A stretch of DNA of 64,000 nt from Siphonodentalium dalli (GCA_032622095.1 CP136069.1:10868036-10932035); one strand, 5' to 3'. Shown: positions 42,187-56,116, counted from the stretch's first letter. Made by a program: numbers and translations. Notes: generated from the letters alone by a model not told the origin.

Positions 42187-45100
42187 ACCAAGCTTGTTGC
42201 ACACAGCGTCATTCTTACATGGATTATAAGAAGTGGCTCACCTAGCTTGGCATCACACAGCGTCATTCTTACATGGATTATAAGAAGTGGCTCACATAGC
42301 TTGGCATCACACAGCGTCATTCTTACATGGATTATAAGAAGTGGCTCACCTAGCTTGGCATCACACAGCGTCATTCTTACATGGATTATAAGAAGTGGCT
42401 CACCTAGCTTGGCATCACACAGCGTCATTCTTACATGGATTATAAGAAGTGGCTCACCTAGCTTGGCATCACACAGCGTCATTCTTACATGGATTATAAG
42501 AAGTGGCTCACATAGCTTGGCATCACACAACGTCATTCTTACATGGATTATAAGAAGTGGCTCACCTAGGTTGGCATCACACAGCGTCATTCTTACATGG
42601 ATTATAAGAAGTGGCTCATCTAGCTTGGCATCACACAGCGTGATTCTTACATGGATTATAAGAAGTGGCTCATCTAGCTTGGCATCACACAGCGTGATTC
42701 TTACATGGATTATAAGAAGTGGCTCATCTAGCTTGGCATCACACAGCGTCATTTTTACATGGATTATAAGAAGTGGCTCACCTAGCTTGGCATCACACAG
42801 CGTCATTCTTACATGGAGTATAAGAAGTGGCTCACCTAGCTTGGCATCACACAGCGTCATTATTACATGGATTATAAGAAGTGGCTCACCTAGCTTGGCA
42901 TCACACAGCGTCATTCTTACATGGATTATAAGAAGTGGCTCGCCTAGCTTGGCATCACACAGCGTCATTCTTACATGGAGTATAAGAAGTGGCTCACATA
43001 GCTTGGCATCACACAGCGTCATTCTTACATGGATTATAAGAAGTGGCTCACCTAGCTTGGCATCACACAGCGTCATTCTTACATGGATTATAAGAAGTGG
43101 CTCACATAGCTTGGCATCACACAGCGTCATTCTTACATGGATTATAAGAAGTGGCTCACCTAGCTTGGCATCACACAGCGTCATTCTTACATGGATTATA
43201 AGAAGTGGCTCACCTAGCTTGGCATCACACAGCGTCATTCTTACATGGATTATAAGAAGTGGCTCACCTAGCTTGGCATCACACAGCGTCATTCTTACAT
43301 GGATTATAAGAAGTGGCTCACATAGCTTGGCATCACACAGCGTCATTCTTACATGGATTATAAGAAGTGGCTCACCTAGGTTGGCATCACACAGCGTCAT
43401 TCTTACATGGATTATAAGAAGTGGCTCATCTAGCTTGGCATCACACAGCGTGATTCTTACATGGATTATAAGAAGTGGCTCATCTAGCTTGGCATCACAC
43501 AGCGTGATTCTTACATGGATTATAAGAAGTGGCTCATCTAGCTTGGCATCACACAGCGTCATTTTTACATGGATTATAAGAAGTGGCTCACCTAGCTTGG
43601 CATCACACAGCGTCATTCTTACATGGAGTATAAGAAGTGGCTCACCTAGCTTGGCATCACACAGCGTCATTATTACATGGATTATAAGAAGTGGCTCACC
43701 TAGCTTGGCATCACACAGCGTCATTCTTACATGGATTATAAGAAGTGGCTCACCTAGCTTGGCATCACACAGCGTCATTCTTACATGGATTATAAGAAGT
43801 GGCTCATCTAGCTTGGCAGCACACAGAGTCATTCTTACATGGATTATAAGAAGTGACTCACCTAGCTTGGCATCACACAGCGTGATTCTTACATGGATTA
43901 TAAGAAGTGGCTCACCTAGCTTGGCATCACACAGCGTCATTCTTACATGGATTATAAGAAGTGGCTCACCTAGCTTGGCATCACACAGCGTCATTCTTAC
44001 ATGGATTATAAGAAGTGGCTCGCCTAGCTTGGCATCACACAGCGTCATTCTTACATGGATTATAAGAAGTGGCTCACATAGCTTGGCATCACACAGCGTC
44101 ATTCCTACATGGATTATAAGAAGTGGCCTACCTAGCTTGGCATCACACAGCGTCATTCTTACATGGATTATAAGAAGTGGCTCACCTAGCTTGGCATCAC
44201 ACATCGTCATTCTTACATGGATTATAAGAAGTGGCTCACCTAGCTTGGCATCACACAGCGTCATTCTTACATGGATTATAAGAAGTGGCTCACCTAGCTT
44301 GGCATCACACAGCATCATTCTTACATGGATTATAAGAAGTGGCTCACATAGCTTGGCATCACACAGCGTCATTCTTATATGGATTATAAGAAGTGGCTCA
44401 CATAGCTTGGCATCACACAGCGTCATTCTTACATGGATTATAAGAAGTGGCTCACCTAGCTTGGCATCACACATCGTCATTCTTACATGGATTATAAGAA
44501 GTGGCTCACCTAGCTTGGCATCACACAGCGTCATTCTTACATGGATTATAAGAAGTGGCTCACCTAGCTTGGCATCACACAGCGTCATTTTTACATGGAT
44601 TATAAGAAGTGGATCACCTAGCTTGGCATCACACAGCGTCATTCTTATATGGATTATAAGAAGTGGCTCACATAGCTTGGCATCACACAGCGTCATTCTT
44701 ACATGGATTATAAGAAGTGGCTCACCTAGGTTGGCATCACACAGCGTCATTCTTACATGGATTATAAGAAGTGGCTCATCTAGCTTGGCATCACACAGCG
44801 TGATTCTTACATGGATTATAAGAAGTGGCTCATCTAGCTTGGCATCACACAGCGTCATTTTTACATGGATTATAAGAAGTGGATCACCTAGCTTGGCATC
44901 ACACAGCGTCATTCTTACATGGAGTATAAGAAGTGGCTCACATAGCTTGGCATCACACAGCGTCATTATTACATGGATTATAAGAAGTGGCTCACCTAGC
45001 TTGGCATCACACAGCGTCATTCTTACATGGATTATAAGAAGTGGCTCATCTAGCTTGGCAGCACACAGCGTCATTTTTACATGGATTATAAGAAGTGACT

Positions 45101-46231
45101 CACCTAGCTTGGCATCACACATCGTGATTCTTACATGGATTATAAGAAGTGGCTCACCTAGCTTGGCATCACACAGCGTCATTCTTACATGGATTATAAG
45201 AAGTGGCTCACCTAGCTTGGCATCACACAGCGTCATTCTTACATGGATTATAAGAAGTGGCTCGCCTAGCTTGGCATCACACAGCGCCATTCTTACATGG
45301 ATTATAAGAAGTGGCTCACATAGCTTGGCATCACACAGCGTCATTCTTACATGGATTATAAGAAGTGGCTCACCTAGCTTGGCATCACACAGCGTCATTC
45401 TTACATGGATTATAAGAAGTGGCTCATCTAGCTTGGCAGCACACAGCGTCATTCTTACATGGATTATAAGAAGTGACTCACCTAGCTTGGCATCACACAG
45501 CGTGATTCTTACATGGATTATAAGAAGTGGCTCACCTAGCTTGGCATCACACAGCGTCATTCTTACATGGATTATAAGAAGTGGCTCACCTAGCTTGGCA
45601 TCACACAGCGTCATTCTTACATGGATTATAAGAAGTGGCTCACATAGCTTGGCATCACACAGCGTCATTCTTACATGGATTATAAGAAGTGGCTCACCTA
45701 GCTTGGCATCACACAGCGTCATTCTTACATGGATTATAAGAAGTGGCTCACCTAGCTTGGCATCACACAGCGTCATTATTACATGGATTATAAGAAGTGG
45801 CTCACCTAGGTTGGCATCACACAGCGTCATTCTTACATGGATTATAAAAAGTGGCTCATCTAGCTTGGCAGCACACAGCGTCATTCTTACATGGATTATA
45901 AGAAGTGACTCACCTAGCTTGGAATCACACAGCGTGATTCTTACATGGGTTATAATAAGTGGCTCACCTAGCTTGGCATCACACAGCGTCATTCTTACAT
46001 GGATTATAAGAAGTGGCTCACCTAGCTTGGCATCACACAGCGTCATTCTTACATGGATTATAAGAAGTGGCTCGCCTAGCTTGGCATCACACAGCGTCAT
46101 TCTTACATGGATTATAAGAAGTGGCTCACATAGCTTGGCATCACACAGCGTCATTCTTACATGGATTATAAGAAGTGGCTCACCTAGCTTGGCATCACAC
46201 AGCGTCATTCTTACATGGATTATAAGAAGTG
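42187..46231. repeat. higher-order block 4 of the megasatellite (~75 units)
   Basis: It opens like blocks 1-3 but contains an internal 15-unit (810 bp) duplication; compare the GTGGCTCATC runs at 42611 and 43421. It ends at the single-base loss near 46232. Confidence 0.75.
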
Positions 46232-49200
46232 GTCACCTAGCTTGGCATCACACAGCGTCATTCTTACATGGATTATAAGAAGTGGCTCACCTAGCTTGGC
46301 ATCACACAGCGTCATTCTTACATGGATTATAAGAAGTGGCTCACCTAGCTTGGCATCACACAGCGTCATTCTTACATGGATTATAAGAAGTGGCTCACCT
46401 AGCTTGGCATCACACAGCGTCATTCTTACATGGATTATAAGAAGTGGCTCACCTAGCTTGGCATCACACAGCGTCATTCTTACATGGATTATAAGAAGTG
46501 GCTCACCTAGTTTGGCATCACACATCGTCATTCTTACATGGATTATAAGAAGTGGCTCACCTAGCTTGGCACCACACACCGTCATTCTTACATGGATTAT
46601 AAGAAGTGGCTCACCTAGCTTGGCATCACACAGCGTCATTCTTACATGGATTATAAGAAGTTGCTCACCTAGCTTGGCATCACACAGCGTCATTCTTACA
46701 TGGATTATAAGAAGTGGCTCACCTAGCTTGGCATCACACAGCGTCATTCTTACATGGATTATAAGAAGTGGCTCACCTAGCTTGGCATCACACAGCGTCA
46801 TTCTTACATGGATTATAAGAAGTGGCTCATCTAGCTTGGCAGCACACAGCGTCATTCTTACATGGATTATAAGAAGTGGCTCATCTAGCTTGTCAGCACA
46901 CAGCGTCATTCTTACATGGATTATAAGAAGTGACTCACCTAGCTTGGCATCACACAGCGTGATTCTTACATGGATTATAAGAAGTGGCTCACCTAGCTTG
47001 GCATCACACAGCGTCATTCTTACATGGATTATAAGAAGTGGCTCACCTAGCTTGGCATCACACAGCGTCATTCTTACATGGATTATAAGAAGTGGCTCAC
47101 CTAGCTTGGCATCACACAGCGTCATTCTTACATGGATTATAAGAAGTGGCTCACCTAGCTTGGCATCACACAGCGTCATTCTTACATGGATTATAAGAAG
47201 TGGCTCACCTAGCTTGGCATCACACAGCGTCATTCTTACATGGATTATAAGAAGTGGCTCACCTAGCTTGGCATCACACATCGTCATTCTTACATGGATT
47301 ATAAGAAGTGGCTCACCTAGCTTGGCATCACACAGCGTCATTCTTACATGGATTATAAGAAGTGGCTCACCTAGCTTGGCATCACACAGCGTCATTCTTA
47401 CATGGATTATAAGAAGTGGCTCACCTAGCTTGGCATCACACAGCGTCATTCTTACATGGATTATAAGAAGTGGCTCACCTAGCTTGGCATCACACAGCGT
47501 CATTCTTACATGGATTATAAGAAGTGACTCACCTAGCTTGGCATCACACAGCGTCATTCTTACATGGATTATAAGTAGTGGCTCACCTAGCTTGGCATCA
47601 CACAGCGTCATTCTTACATGGATTATAAGAAGTGGCTCACCTAGCTTGGCATCACACAGCGTCATTCTTACTTGGATTATAAGAAGTGGCTCACCTAGCT
47701 TGGCATCACGCAGCGTCATTCTTACATGGATTATAAGAAGTGACTCACCTAGCTTGGCATCACACAGCGTCATTCTTACATGGATTATAAGAAGTGGCTC
47801 ACCTAGCTTGGCATCACACAGCGTCATTCTTACATGGATTATAAGTGGCTCACCTAGCTTGGCATCACACAGCGTCATTCTTACATGGATTATAAGAAGT
47901 GGCTCACCTAGCTTGGCATCACACAGCGTCATTCTTACATGGATTATAAGAAGTGGCTCACCTAGCTTGGCATCACACAGCGTCATTCTTACATGGATTA
48001 TAAGAAGTGGCTCACATAGCTTGGCATCACACAGCGTCATTCTTACATGGATTATAAGAAGTGGCTCACCTAGGTTGGCATCACACAGCGTCATTCTTAC
48101 ATGGATTATAAGAAGTGGCTCATCTAGCTTGGCATCACGCAGCGTGATTCTTACATGGATTATAAGAAGTGGCTCATCTAGCTTGGCATCACACAGCGTC
48201 ATTTTTACATGGATTATAAGAAGTGGATCACCTAGCTTGGCATCACACAGCGTCATTCTTACATGGAGTATAAGAAGTGGCTCACCTAGCTTGGCATCAC
48301 ACAGCGTCATTATTACATGGATTATAAGAAGTGGCTCACCTAGCTTGGCATCACACAGCGTCATTCTTACATGGATTATAAGAAGTGGCTCATCTAGCTT
48401 GGCAGCACACAGCGTCATTTTTACATGGATTATAAGAAGTGACTCACCTAGCTTGGCATCACACAGCGTGATTCTTACATGGATTATAAGAAGTGGCTCA
48501 CCTAGCTTGGCATCACACAGCGTCATTCTTACATGGATTATAAGAAGTGGCTCACCTAGCTTGGCATCACACAGCGTCATTCTTACATGGATTATAAGAA
48601 GTGGCTCGCCTAGCTTGGCATCACACAGCGTCATTCTTACATGGATTATAAGAAGTGGCTCACATAGCTTGGCATCACACAGCGTCATTCTTACATGGAT
48701 TATAAGAAGTGGCTCACCTAGCTTGGCATCACACAGCGTCATTCTTACATGGATTATAAGAAGTGGCTCACCTAGCTTGGCATCACACAGCGTCATTCTT
48801 ACATGGATTATAAGAAGTGGCTCATCTAGCTTGGCAGCACACAGCGTCATTCTTACATGGATTATAAGAAGTGACTCACCTAGCTTGGCATCACACAGCG
48901 TGATTCTTACATGGATTATAAGAAGTGGCTCACCTAGCTTGGCATCACACAGCGTCATTCTTACATGGATTATAAGAAGTGGCTCACCTAGCTTGGCATC
49001 ACACAGCGTCATTCTTACATGGATTATAAGAAGTGGCTCACATAGCTTGGCATCACACAGCGTCATTCTTACATGGATTATAAGAAGTGGCTCACCTAGC
49101 TTGGCATCACACAGCGTCATTCTTACATGGATTATAAGAAGTGGCTCACCTAGCTTGGCATCACACAGCGTCATTATTACATGGATTATAAGAAGTGGCT

Positions 49201-52181
49201 CACCTAGGTTGGCATCACACAGCGTCATTCTTACATGGATTATAAGAAGTGGCTCATCTAGCTTGGCAGCACACAGCGTCATTCTTACATGGATTATAAG
49301 AAGTGACTCACCTAGCTTGACATCACACAGCGTGATTCTTACATGGGTTATAATAAGTGGCTCACCTAGCTTGGCATCACACAGCGTCATTCTTACATGG
49401 ATTATAAGAAGTGGCTCACCTAGCTTGGCATCACACAGCGTCATTCTTACATGGATTATAAGAAGTGTCTCGCCTAGCTTGGCATCACACAGCGTCATTC
49501 TTACATGGATTATAAGAAGTGGCTCACATAGCTTGGCATCACACAGCGTCATTCTTACATGGATTATAAGAAGTGGCTCACCTAGCTTGGCATCACACAG
49601 CGTCATTCTTACATGGATTATAAGAAGTGGCTCACCTAGCTTGGCATCACACAGCGTCATTCTTACATGGATTATAAGAAGTGGCTCACCTAGCTTGGCA
49701 TCACACAGCGTCATTCTTACATGGATTATAAGAAGTGGCTCACCTAGCTTGGCATCACACAGCGTCATTCTTACATGGATTATAAGAAGTGGCTCACCTA
49801 GCTTGGCATCACACAGCGTCATTCTTACATGGATTATAAGAAGTGGCTCACCTAGCTTGGCATCACACAGGGTCATTCTTACATGGATTATAAGAAGTGG
49901 CTCACCTAGCTTGGCATCACACATCGTCATTCTTACATGGATTATAAGAAGTGGCTCACCTAGCTTGGCACCACACACCGTCATTCTTACATGGATTATA
50001 AGAAGTGGCTCACCTAGCTTGGCATCACACAGCGTCATTCTTACATGGATTATAAGAAGTTGCTCACCTAGCTTGGCATCACACAGCGTCATTCTTACAT
50101 GGATTATAAGAAGTGGCTCACCTAGCTTGGCATCACACAGCGTCATTCTTACATGGATTATAAGAAGTGGCTCACCTAGCTTGGCATCACACAGCGTCAT
50201 TCTTACATGGATTATAAGAAGTGGCTCACCTAGCTTGGCATCACACATCGTCATTCTTACATGGATTATAAGAAGTGGCTCACCTAGCTTGGCATCACAC
50301 AGCGTCATTCTTACATGGATTATAAGAAGTGGCTCACCTAGCTTGGCATCACACAGCGTCATTCTTACATGGATTATAAGAAGTGGCTCACCTAGCTTGG
50401 CATCACACAGCGTCATTCTTACATGGATTATAAGAAGTGGCTCACCTAGCTTGGCATCACACAGCGTCATTCTTACATGGATTATAAGAAGTGGCTCACC
50501 TAGCTTGGCATCACACAGCGTCATTCTTACATGGATTATAAGAAGTGGCTCACCTAGCTTGGCATCACACAGCGTCATTCTTACATGGATTATAAGAAGT
50601 GGCTCACCTAGCTTGGCATCACACAGCGTCATTCTTACTTGGATTATAAGAAGTGGCTCACCTAGCTTGGCATCACGCAGCGTCATTCTTACATGGATTA
50701 TAAGAAGTGGCTCACCTAGCTTGGCATCACACAGCGTCATTCTTACATGGATTATAAGAAGTGGCTCACCTAGCTTGGCATCACACAGCGTCATTCTTAC
50801 ATGGATTATAAGAAGTGGCTCACCTAGCTTGGCATCACACAGCGTCATTCTTACATGGATTATAAGAAGTGGCTCACCTAGCTTGGCATCACACAGCGTC
50901 ATTCTTATATGGATTATAAGAAGTGGCTCACCTAGCTTGGCATCACACAGCGTCATTCTTACATGGATTATAAGAAGTGGCTCACCTAGCTTGGCATCAC
51001 ACAGCGTCATTCTTACATGGATTATAAGAAGTGGCTCACCTAGCTTGGCATCACACAGCGTCATTCTTACATGGATTATAAGAAGTGGCTCATCTAGCTT
51101 GGCATCACACAGCGTCATTCTTACATGGATTATAAGAAGTGGCTCACCTAGCTTGGCATCACACATCGTCATTCTTACATGGATTATAAGAAGTGGCTCA
51201 CCTAGCTTGGCACCACACACCGTCATTCTTACATGGATTATAAGAAGTGGCTCACCTAGCTTGGCATCACACAGCGTCATTCTTACATGGATTATAAGAA
51301 GTGGCTCACCTAGCTTGGCATCACACAGCGTCATTCTTACATGGATTATAAGAAGTGGCTCACCTAGCTTGGCATCACACAGCGTCATTCTTACATGGAT
51401 TATAAGAAGTGGCTCACCTAGCTTGGCATCACACGGCGTCATTCTTACATGGATTATAAGAAGTGGCTCACCTAGCTTGGCATCACACAGCGTGATTCTT
51501 ACATGGATTATAAGAAGTGGCTCACCTAGCTTGGCATCACACAGCGTCATTCTTACATGGATTATAAGAAGTGGCTCACCTAGCTTGGCATCACACAGCG
51601 TCATTCTTACATGGATTATAAGAAGTGGCTCACCTAGCTTGTCATCACACAGCGTCATTCTTACTTGGATTATAAGAAGTGGCTCACCTAGCTTGGCATC
51701 ACACAGCGTCATTCTTACATGGATTATAAGAAGTGGCTCACCTAGCTTGGCATCACACAGCGTCATTCTTACATGGATTATAAGAAGTGGCTCACCTAGC
51801 TTGGCATCACACAGCGTCATTCTTACATGGATTATAGGAAGTGGCTCACCTAGCTTGGCATCACACAGCGTCATTCTTACATGGATTATAAGAAGTGGCT
51901 CACCTAGCTTGGCATCACACAGCGTCATTCTTATATGGATTATAAGAAGTGGCTCACCTAGCTTGGCATCACACAGCGTCATTCTTACAAGGATTATAAG
52001 AAGTGGCTCACCTAGCTTGGCATCACACAGCGTCATTCTTACATGGATTATAAGAAGTGGCTCACCTAGCTTGGCATCACACAGCGTCATTCTTACATGG
52101 ATTATAAGAAGTGGCTCACCTAGCTTGGCATCACACAGCGTCATTCTTACATGGATTATAAAAAGTGGCTTACCTAGTTTG
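46232..52181. repeat. homogeneous distal part of the megasatellite (~110 units)
   Basis: Mostly consensus units. A marker unit with ACCACACACC occurs at 46571, 49970 and 51212. The spacings are 3399 bp (63 units minus the 3-bp loss) and 1242 bp (23 units), showing two further duplications. A stretch of block-like variants is embedded at about 48000-49550. Confidence 0.85.
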
Positions 52182-52770
52182 TTGGAGTGATTGTCGTGTT
52201 GTTTATCGCGAAAACATCAGTTCGCAAAAAATAAAGACGACAATTGCGTTTTACATATAGAGATGTTTAAATCAATCTAGCGGATTAGACTAAGATTTTG
52301 AGGACACCTGGTTATCTCCACGAAGATACAGATGTTTTGAAGAAATATCCAGGTGCTCATCTATTCATGGTGCTATATTGGCTAATTATGATCAGTTTAA
52401 AAGAAATGTTGCTATATATCAGCTACAGCATGAACCCGACACAGAGCGAGACTTAAATTGTTTATGTTAAGCTATGAGTTTGTTCTAGAAATGAAAGAAA
52501 TCCACTGTATCGGGCAGATGTATCTTTGTCATATGGCCTGTGTGTCAGGTGCCAGTATTGGAGGATCCAGAATAGTCATGTACCACTGACTGTTTTCATT
52601 TATCTCGGAAGAAACTATATTTGACTGCACACTTTGACCACTATTTTAACAGGCCTTCTATATATACATTTCCATCTCTCTTGACAAATTGTATCTTTTT
52701 TTTTTTTTGAAAATATCTTGAACGGGGCAGACTCAATTGTGTTTTAATACATGAGCCACTCTTACATGCA
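52182..52770. other. right flank of the array, nothing recognised
   Basis: Unique-looking AT-rich DNA with a T run near 52690. The array ends in GTTTGTTGGAG, similar to the GCTTGTTGCAC junction variant. Confidence 0.45.
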
Positions 52771-52810
52771 TCCTCAAAATGTTGAACGTCCCTCATTTTG
52801 CAAGAATATC

Positions 52811-53390
52811 AGATACAGATGTGCCCTACTTGTTTTCAAATCTCTGAACGGAGATACACCATCTTACATTTCTGAAATGTTTACCAAACACAGCTCAGTT
52901 ACTCGAAATGGCTGAAGTGGAGTCCAACTGTCTCATATACCCGATAAACTAAATGTGAACTATGGAAAGTGCTCATTCCAAAATGTCTCAGTTTCTATTT
53001 GGAACAGCCTACCGGTTGATATGAGGAAGATTGACTCAGTATCATCTTTTAAAACAGCTCTTAAAACTCACCTGTTCAGAATGTGTTATCTGTTATTTTA
53101 ACTTTTTTTTTTGGATTATTTGTTATAGTTGGAAATTAATATTTAACTTAATATTTTAATCAGGTCTTTTAATCTACTGGATATTTTATTGTTAATTGTA
53201 GGTCCAATTTCAGTCATCTTTCCGAGTTATCTGCCATATATATCGGTGAAGCTTGTATTGCTTTTTTTATGTGTAAATATGCGCGATGTTATCTTGTTTG
53301 TGTATATTTGTGTATGTAATTGCGCATTGAAACTAATTGCTGTAGAATGCGTTTCTTAAATGAATATATAATAATAATAATAAATGTATC
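52811..53390 (+). pseudogene. 3' end of a non-LTR retrotransposon (LINE), decayed
   Basis: The frame starting at 52811 reads FKSLNGDTPSYISEMF, then after an in-frame TGA (52913-52915) continues to SVSIWNSLPVDMRKIDSVSSF and KTALKTHLF. This is the typical C-terminal tail of CR1/jockey-like reverse transcriptase polyproteins (FKSLNG..PSY.., WNSLP, FK..LKTHLF). A short ATA-repeat tract near 53370-53388 could be the LINE tail. The RT catalytic domain is absent. Confidence 0.75.
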
Positions 53391-54050
53391 TCTTAAAGTA
53401 TTACACCGGTGTAGCTTTTCTCAGCCATTGTCGATGCCCGATAATCCATTGACCACGTTGTCGAACTATTTTTGGTGATAGGGCGCCCGTAACTGAATTT
53501 CATGCGATTGAATATTACATTATGGAGTATGCAGTTTGAATCGTTAATCTTCCTTCGTGTGACGTCACACGGGGGACTACTAGCGACACGCTGTGTCAAA
53601 CTTGAAAGGCCGTCGCAATTGGCTTTTATCTACTGATTGTTTGTATAGAAACGAATGGACTCCGGAGCTGAAAATGTGTGCACATGGGTAATTTTACCCG
53701 GGACATCTTATTAAATTGGTCCCGTTGACATCAGACATATTAAAATGACACTAATAAATAATTTATTTAAATAATTAATTATATACCCAAAATGGTTTGC
53801 AATATGGTAGGTGGAAATTGTAACACGGAAATAAGTTGACCCATAGAGTATCACAAGAAAACTAAGATGCATGCATCAGGTCGGCCGTGAACTATCTACC
53901 ATAGAATTGTTGTAGCTATCGATTATACATTTTGGAACACCTGTCTGTATGTATGTGTGTATGCATGAATTCATGTGTGTATGTGTTATAGACTCTAACA
54001 CTGCTCGACTGATCCGACTCGGATTTGGTATTTAACGTGTCAACTTGACC
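53391..54050. other. intergenic, nothing recognised
   Basis: No recognised gene or repeat. A short GTATGTGTGTATG-type low-complexity stretch lies near 53945-53990. Confidence 0.45.
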
Positions 54051-54054
54051 TCGC

Positions 54055-54520
54055 TCATAGGCATGTTTCTGGACCTTGACCGATCCGACTAAAAATTTGT
54101 GTGTAGGACTACTTCGATCCCGGGAGCAATATTGACGGGTCCAATTTCACGTGGGACCATGTTCTCGAACGTGCTGATGTAGGCATGTTTCTGGACTATT
54201 TGGACGGGTCAAATCTTGATCCCGACCTGACTTTGACATTCAAAAAGATCAATTCAAGGTCAAATCTGGTAAAACGAAGTATTTCAACGAAATATAATAC
54301 CTACTGTTACTTTTGTCCCAGGAGTGTTTCGGGTGGGTCACATTATGACCCTGACCTGATCTTGACATTCAAAATTGTCAAATCGGGTAAAGCCGGGCGG
54401 ATTTCGACGGGTACTTTTGTCGTGACTTTTGTCCGGGGAGTGTTTTGGGCGGGTCAAATCGTGACCCGACATGACGTTCACCTTTAAAATGGTCAATTCA
54501 AGGTTAAATCGCGCAATTCT
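54055..54520. repeat. diverged ~125-bp tandem paragraphs with GCGGGTCA-like motifs
   Basis: GGCATGTTTCTGGAC occurs at about 54060 and 54182. GGGTCA..(T)TGAYCC followed by CGACCTGA.CTTGACATTCAAAA occurs near 54208, 54338 and 54454. Probably the remains of an old tandem repeat. Confidence 0.6.
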
Positions 54521-54749
54521 CCGAAAATCAGAGGGGAACATCCCGGACGAAGTAGGGTCCACCAGCTACTATTATATATTTCTAGATTTAGTTACAAACT
54601 AAATACCTGTATATTGTACAAAGAAATGTTTGACAAATATATCTGTATCAATATTACCATACGGGTCATTAAAATAGATACGACGAAACAAATTTTGAAG
54701 GGTGCATGGTATCAGGTAAATTTTTATATTTCAAATGATGACAGGAATG

Positions 54750-56110
54750 CGGAAAGTTGAAGTACCTACGTAATACTGGCTATCCGAATGAAGAGATATA
54801 CATGTATATAAAAACCAAAATAGAAGATGACTGCTGGCGACAATGTTTTCCAAAAAAATTCAAAGCATTCGATAGCTCCCATCTAGTTGTCAGCCCGAAG
54901 ATCAATATAAAGTGTGGTGACTATCAGATGAGGGATATGACTGTACAGTTGCTAAACAATTCAGTCACGCAAAAGAGGATCAAACAGTAAGATACCAAAT
55001 TGCTGCCTGTGGTAATGTTTTTTAACGAAATTCGGGAAAATTAGATTACTCTCCCCCTGGTTATCCAGAAGATCATTGTGGAATCTGGTGACGATCGGAC
55101 AAGGGGTGTCGTCTGTAGGATCAACCAAATTATTTAGCCATAAAAATAGTAAAATTCAAGATCACCGCTGGCAGTGATGTCTTCACAAGGACAGCTTGAG
55201 AACAAAACATGGCTCACATCTAGCGGTGACCCAAACTATCCACATGAGAAAAAGTTCTCCAATAAAAGCTGGCTGCAGGGTGCGCCAATTGATTCAAATT
55301 CGAAATTTAACAGGGTGTACTGCTTGTGGCCATGTTTTCCACGCAAATTTGATAGACTGATGGACAAAACCACTGAATCCGTTGAATCAATATACATGTA
55401 TACATGGATTAATGTATATGCATTGTTATACACAGTACTGGTATATAAAGGTACTGAAAATAACAATATTACTAGTATACACAAAATAAACCATATATCA
55501 TGGCTATGGGTTCTAATATCCGAATATGACAGCTGATAACTTGGTGTGAATTGAAGAGTGGTGGTGTATCACGCATATCTAACCCTCCATGTTAGAAACA
55601 TGCCATTAAATGTCATAAGTATAATCTAGCTTGAGGACAGAAGTTATCCATAAAAACCCCCCTTAATTCAACCAGGTCCTCGCGCGATGTATGGTCGATC
55701 ACATGATGATCTAGGGGGGATTAGAATTGTTGTATAAAAACAGCACTGCATGTAAATATAAAATAAAATAGTGCTACATCTTATTACAGATTACTGCCAT
55801 ATATAATCAGTGACTATACAGACAGTCTGACAAAATAAAGTTTCAGTGACACTCTATCCGAAGAGGGGAATAATTCCATCTGTTACAGTCAATGGAGCAA
55901 TTATGAATCTGGAAAGGTGAAATTTCTAAGTAATACTAGATATCGACATGACGCGATAACATATAACGTAAATGCAATATGGCCGCTGGCGACCATTTTT
56001 TCCTATAAAATTAAAAAAATATTTGATAGCTCTCATCTGATAGATCAATATCAAGATAAATATGAAGTTTAGTGATGATCGGATGAGTGAAGTGGACTGT
56101 GCTAAACGGT
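54750..56110. repeat. three diverged copies of an interspersed repeat
   Basis: Copies near 54830-54960, 55060-55360 and 55930-56110 share GCTGGCGAC..T.TTTTCC, GATAGCTC(C/T)CATCT, GATCAATAT.AAG and GATCGGA(T/C). Related text occurs at 120-290. The frames here do not match known proteins. Confidence 0.55.
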
Positions 56111-56116
56111 TTAGTA

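Larger units (their letters stand above)
31561..52181. repeat. 54-bp megasatellite, ~382 tandem copies over 20.6 kb
   Basis: The monomer runs from GCATCACACAGCGTCATTC through TTACATGGATTATAAG to AAGTGGCTCACCTAGCTTG (54 bp). There are almost no indels: +1 near 31647, -1 near 32558, a 1-bp-shorter junction unit at four sites, -1 near 46232 and -3 near 47845. The plus frame encodes ASHSVILTWIIRSGSPSL per unit and the minus frame MTLCDAKLGEPLLIIHVR, so both strands show frames of up to ~1,990 codons. Recurrent point variants are arranged in ordered strings, giving higher-order blocks. I see no start context, splice sites or domains pointing to a real protein. Confidence 0.97.

Noticed and set aside
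31561-52181. CRISPR array
   Set aside because: No unique spacers: the whole 54-bp unit repeats. The host is eukaryotic and there are no cas-like genes.
32553-52190. Ten or so very long open frames (about 800-1,990 codons) on both strands across the array, as giant repeat proteins
   Set aside because: They exist on both strands at once, follow from a stop-free 54-bp unit, start and stop at random unit variants, and variants do not favour synonymous change.
55174-55536. 120-codon plus-strand frame as a gene
   Set aside because: It overlaps diverged interspersed repeat paragraphs also found at 54.8, 55.9 and 0.1 kb; no domain or splice support.
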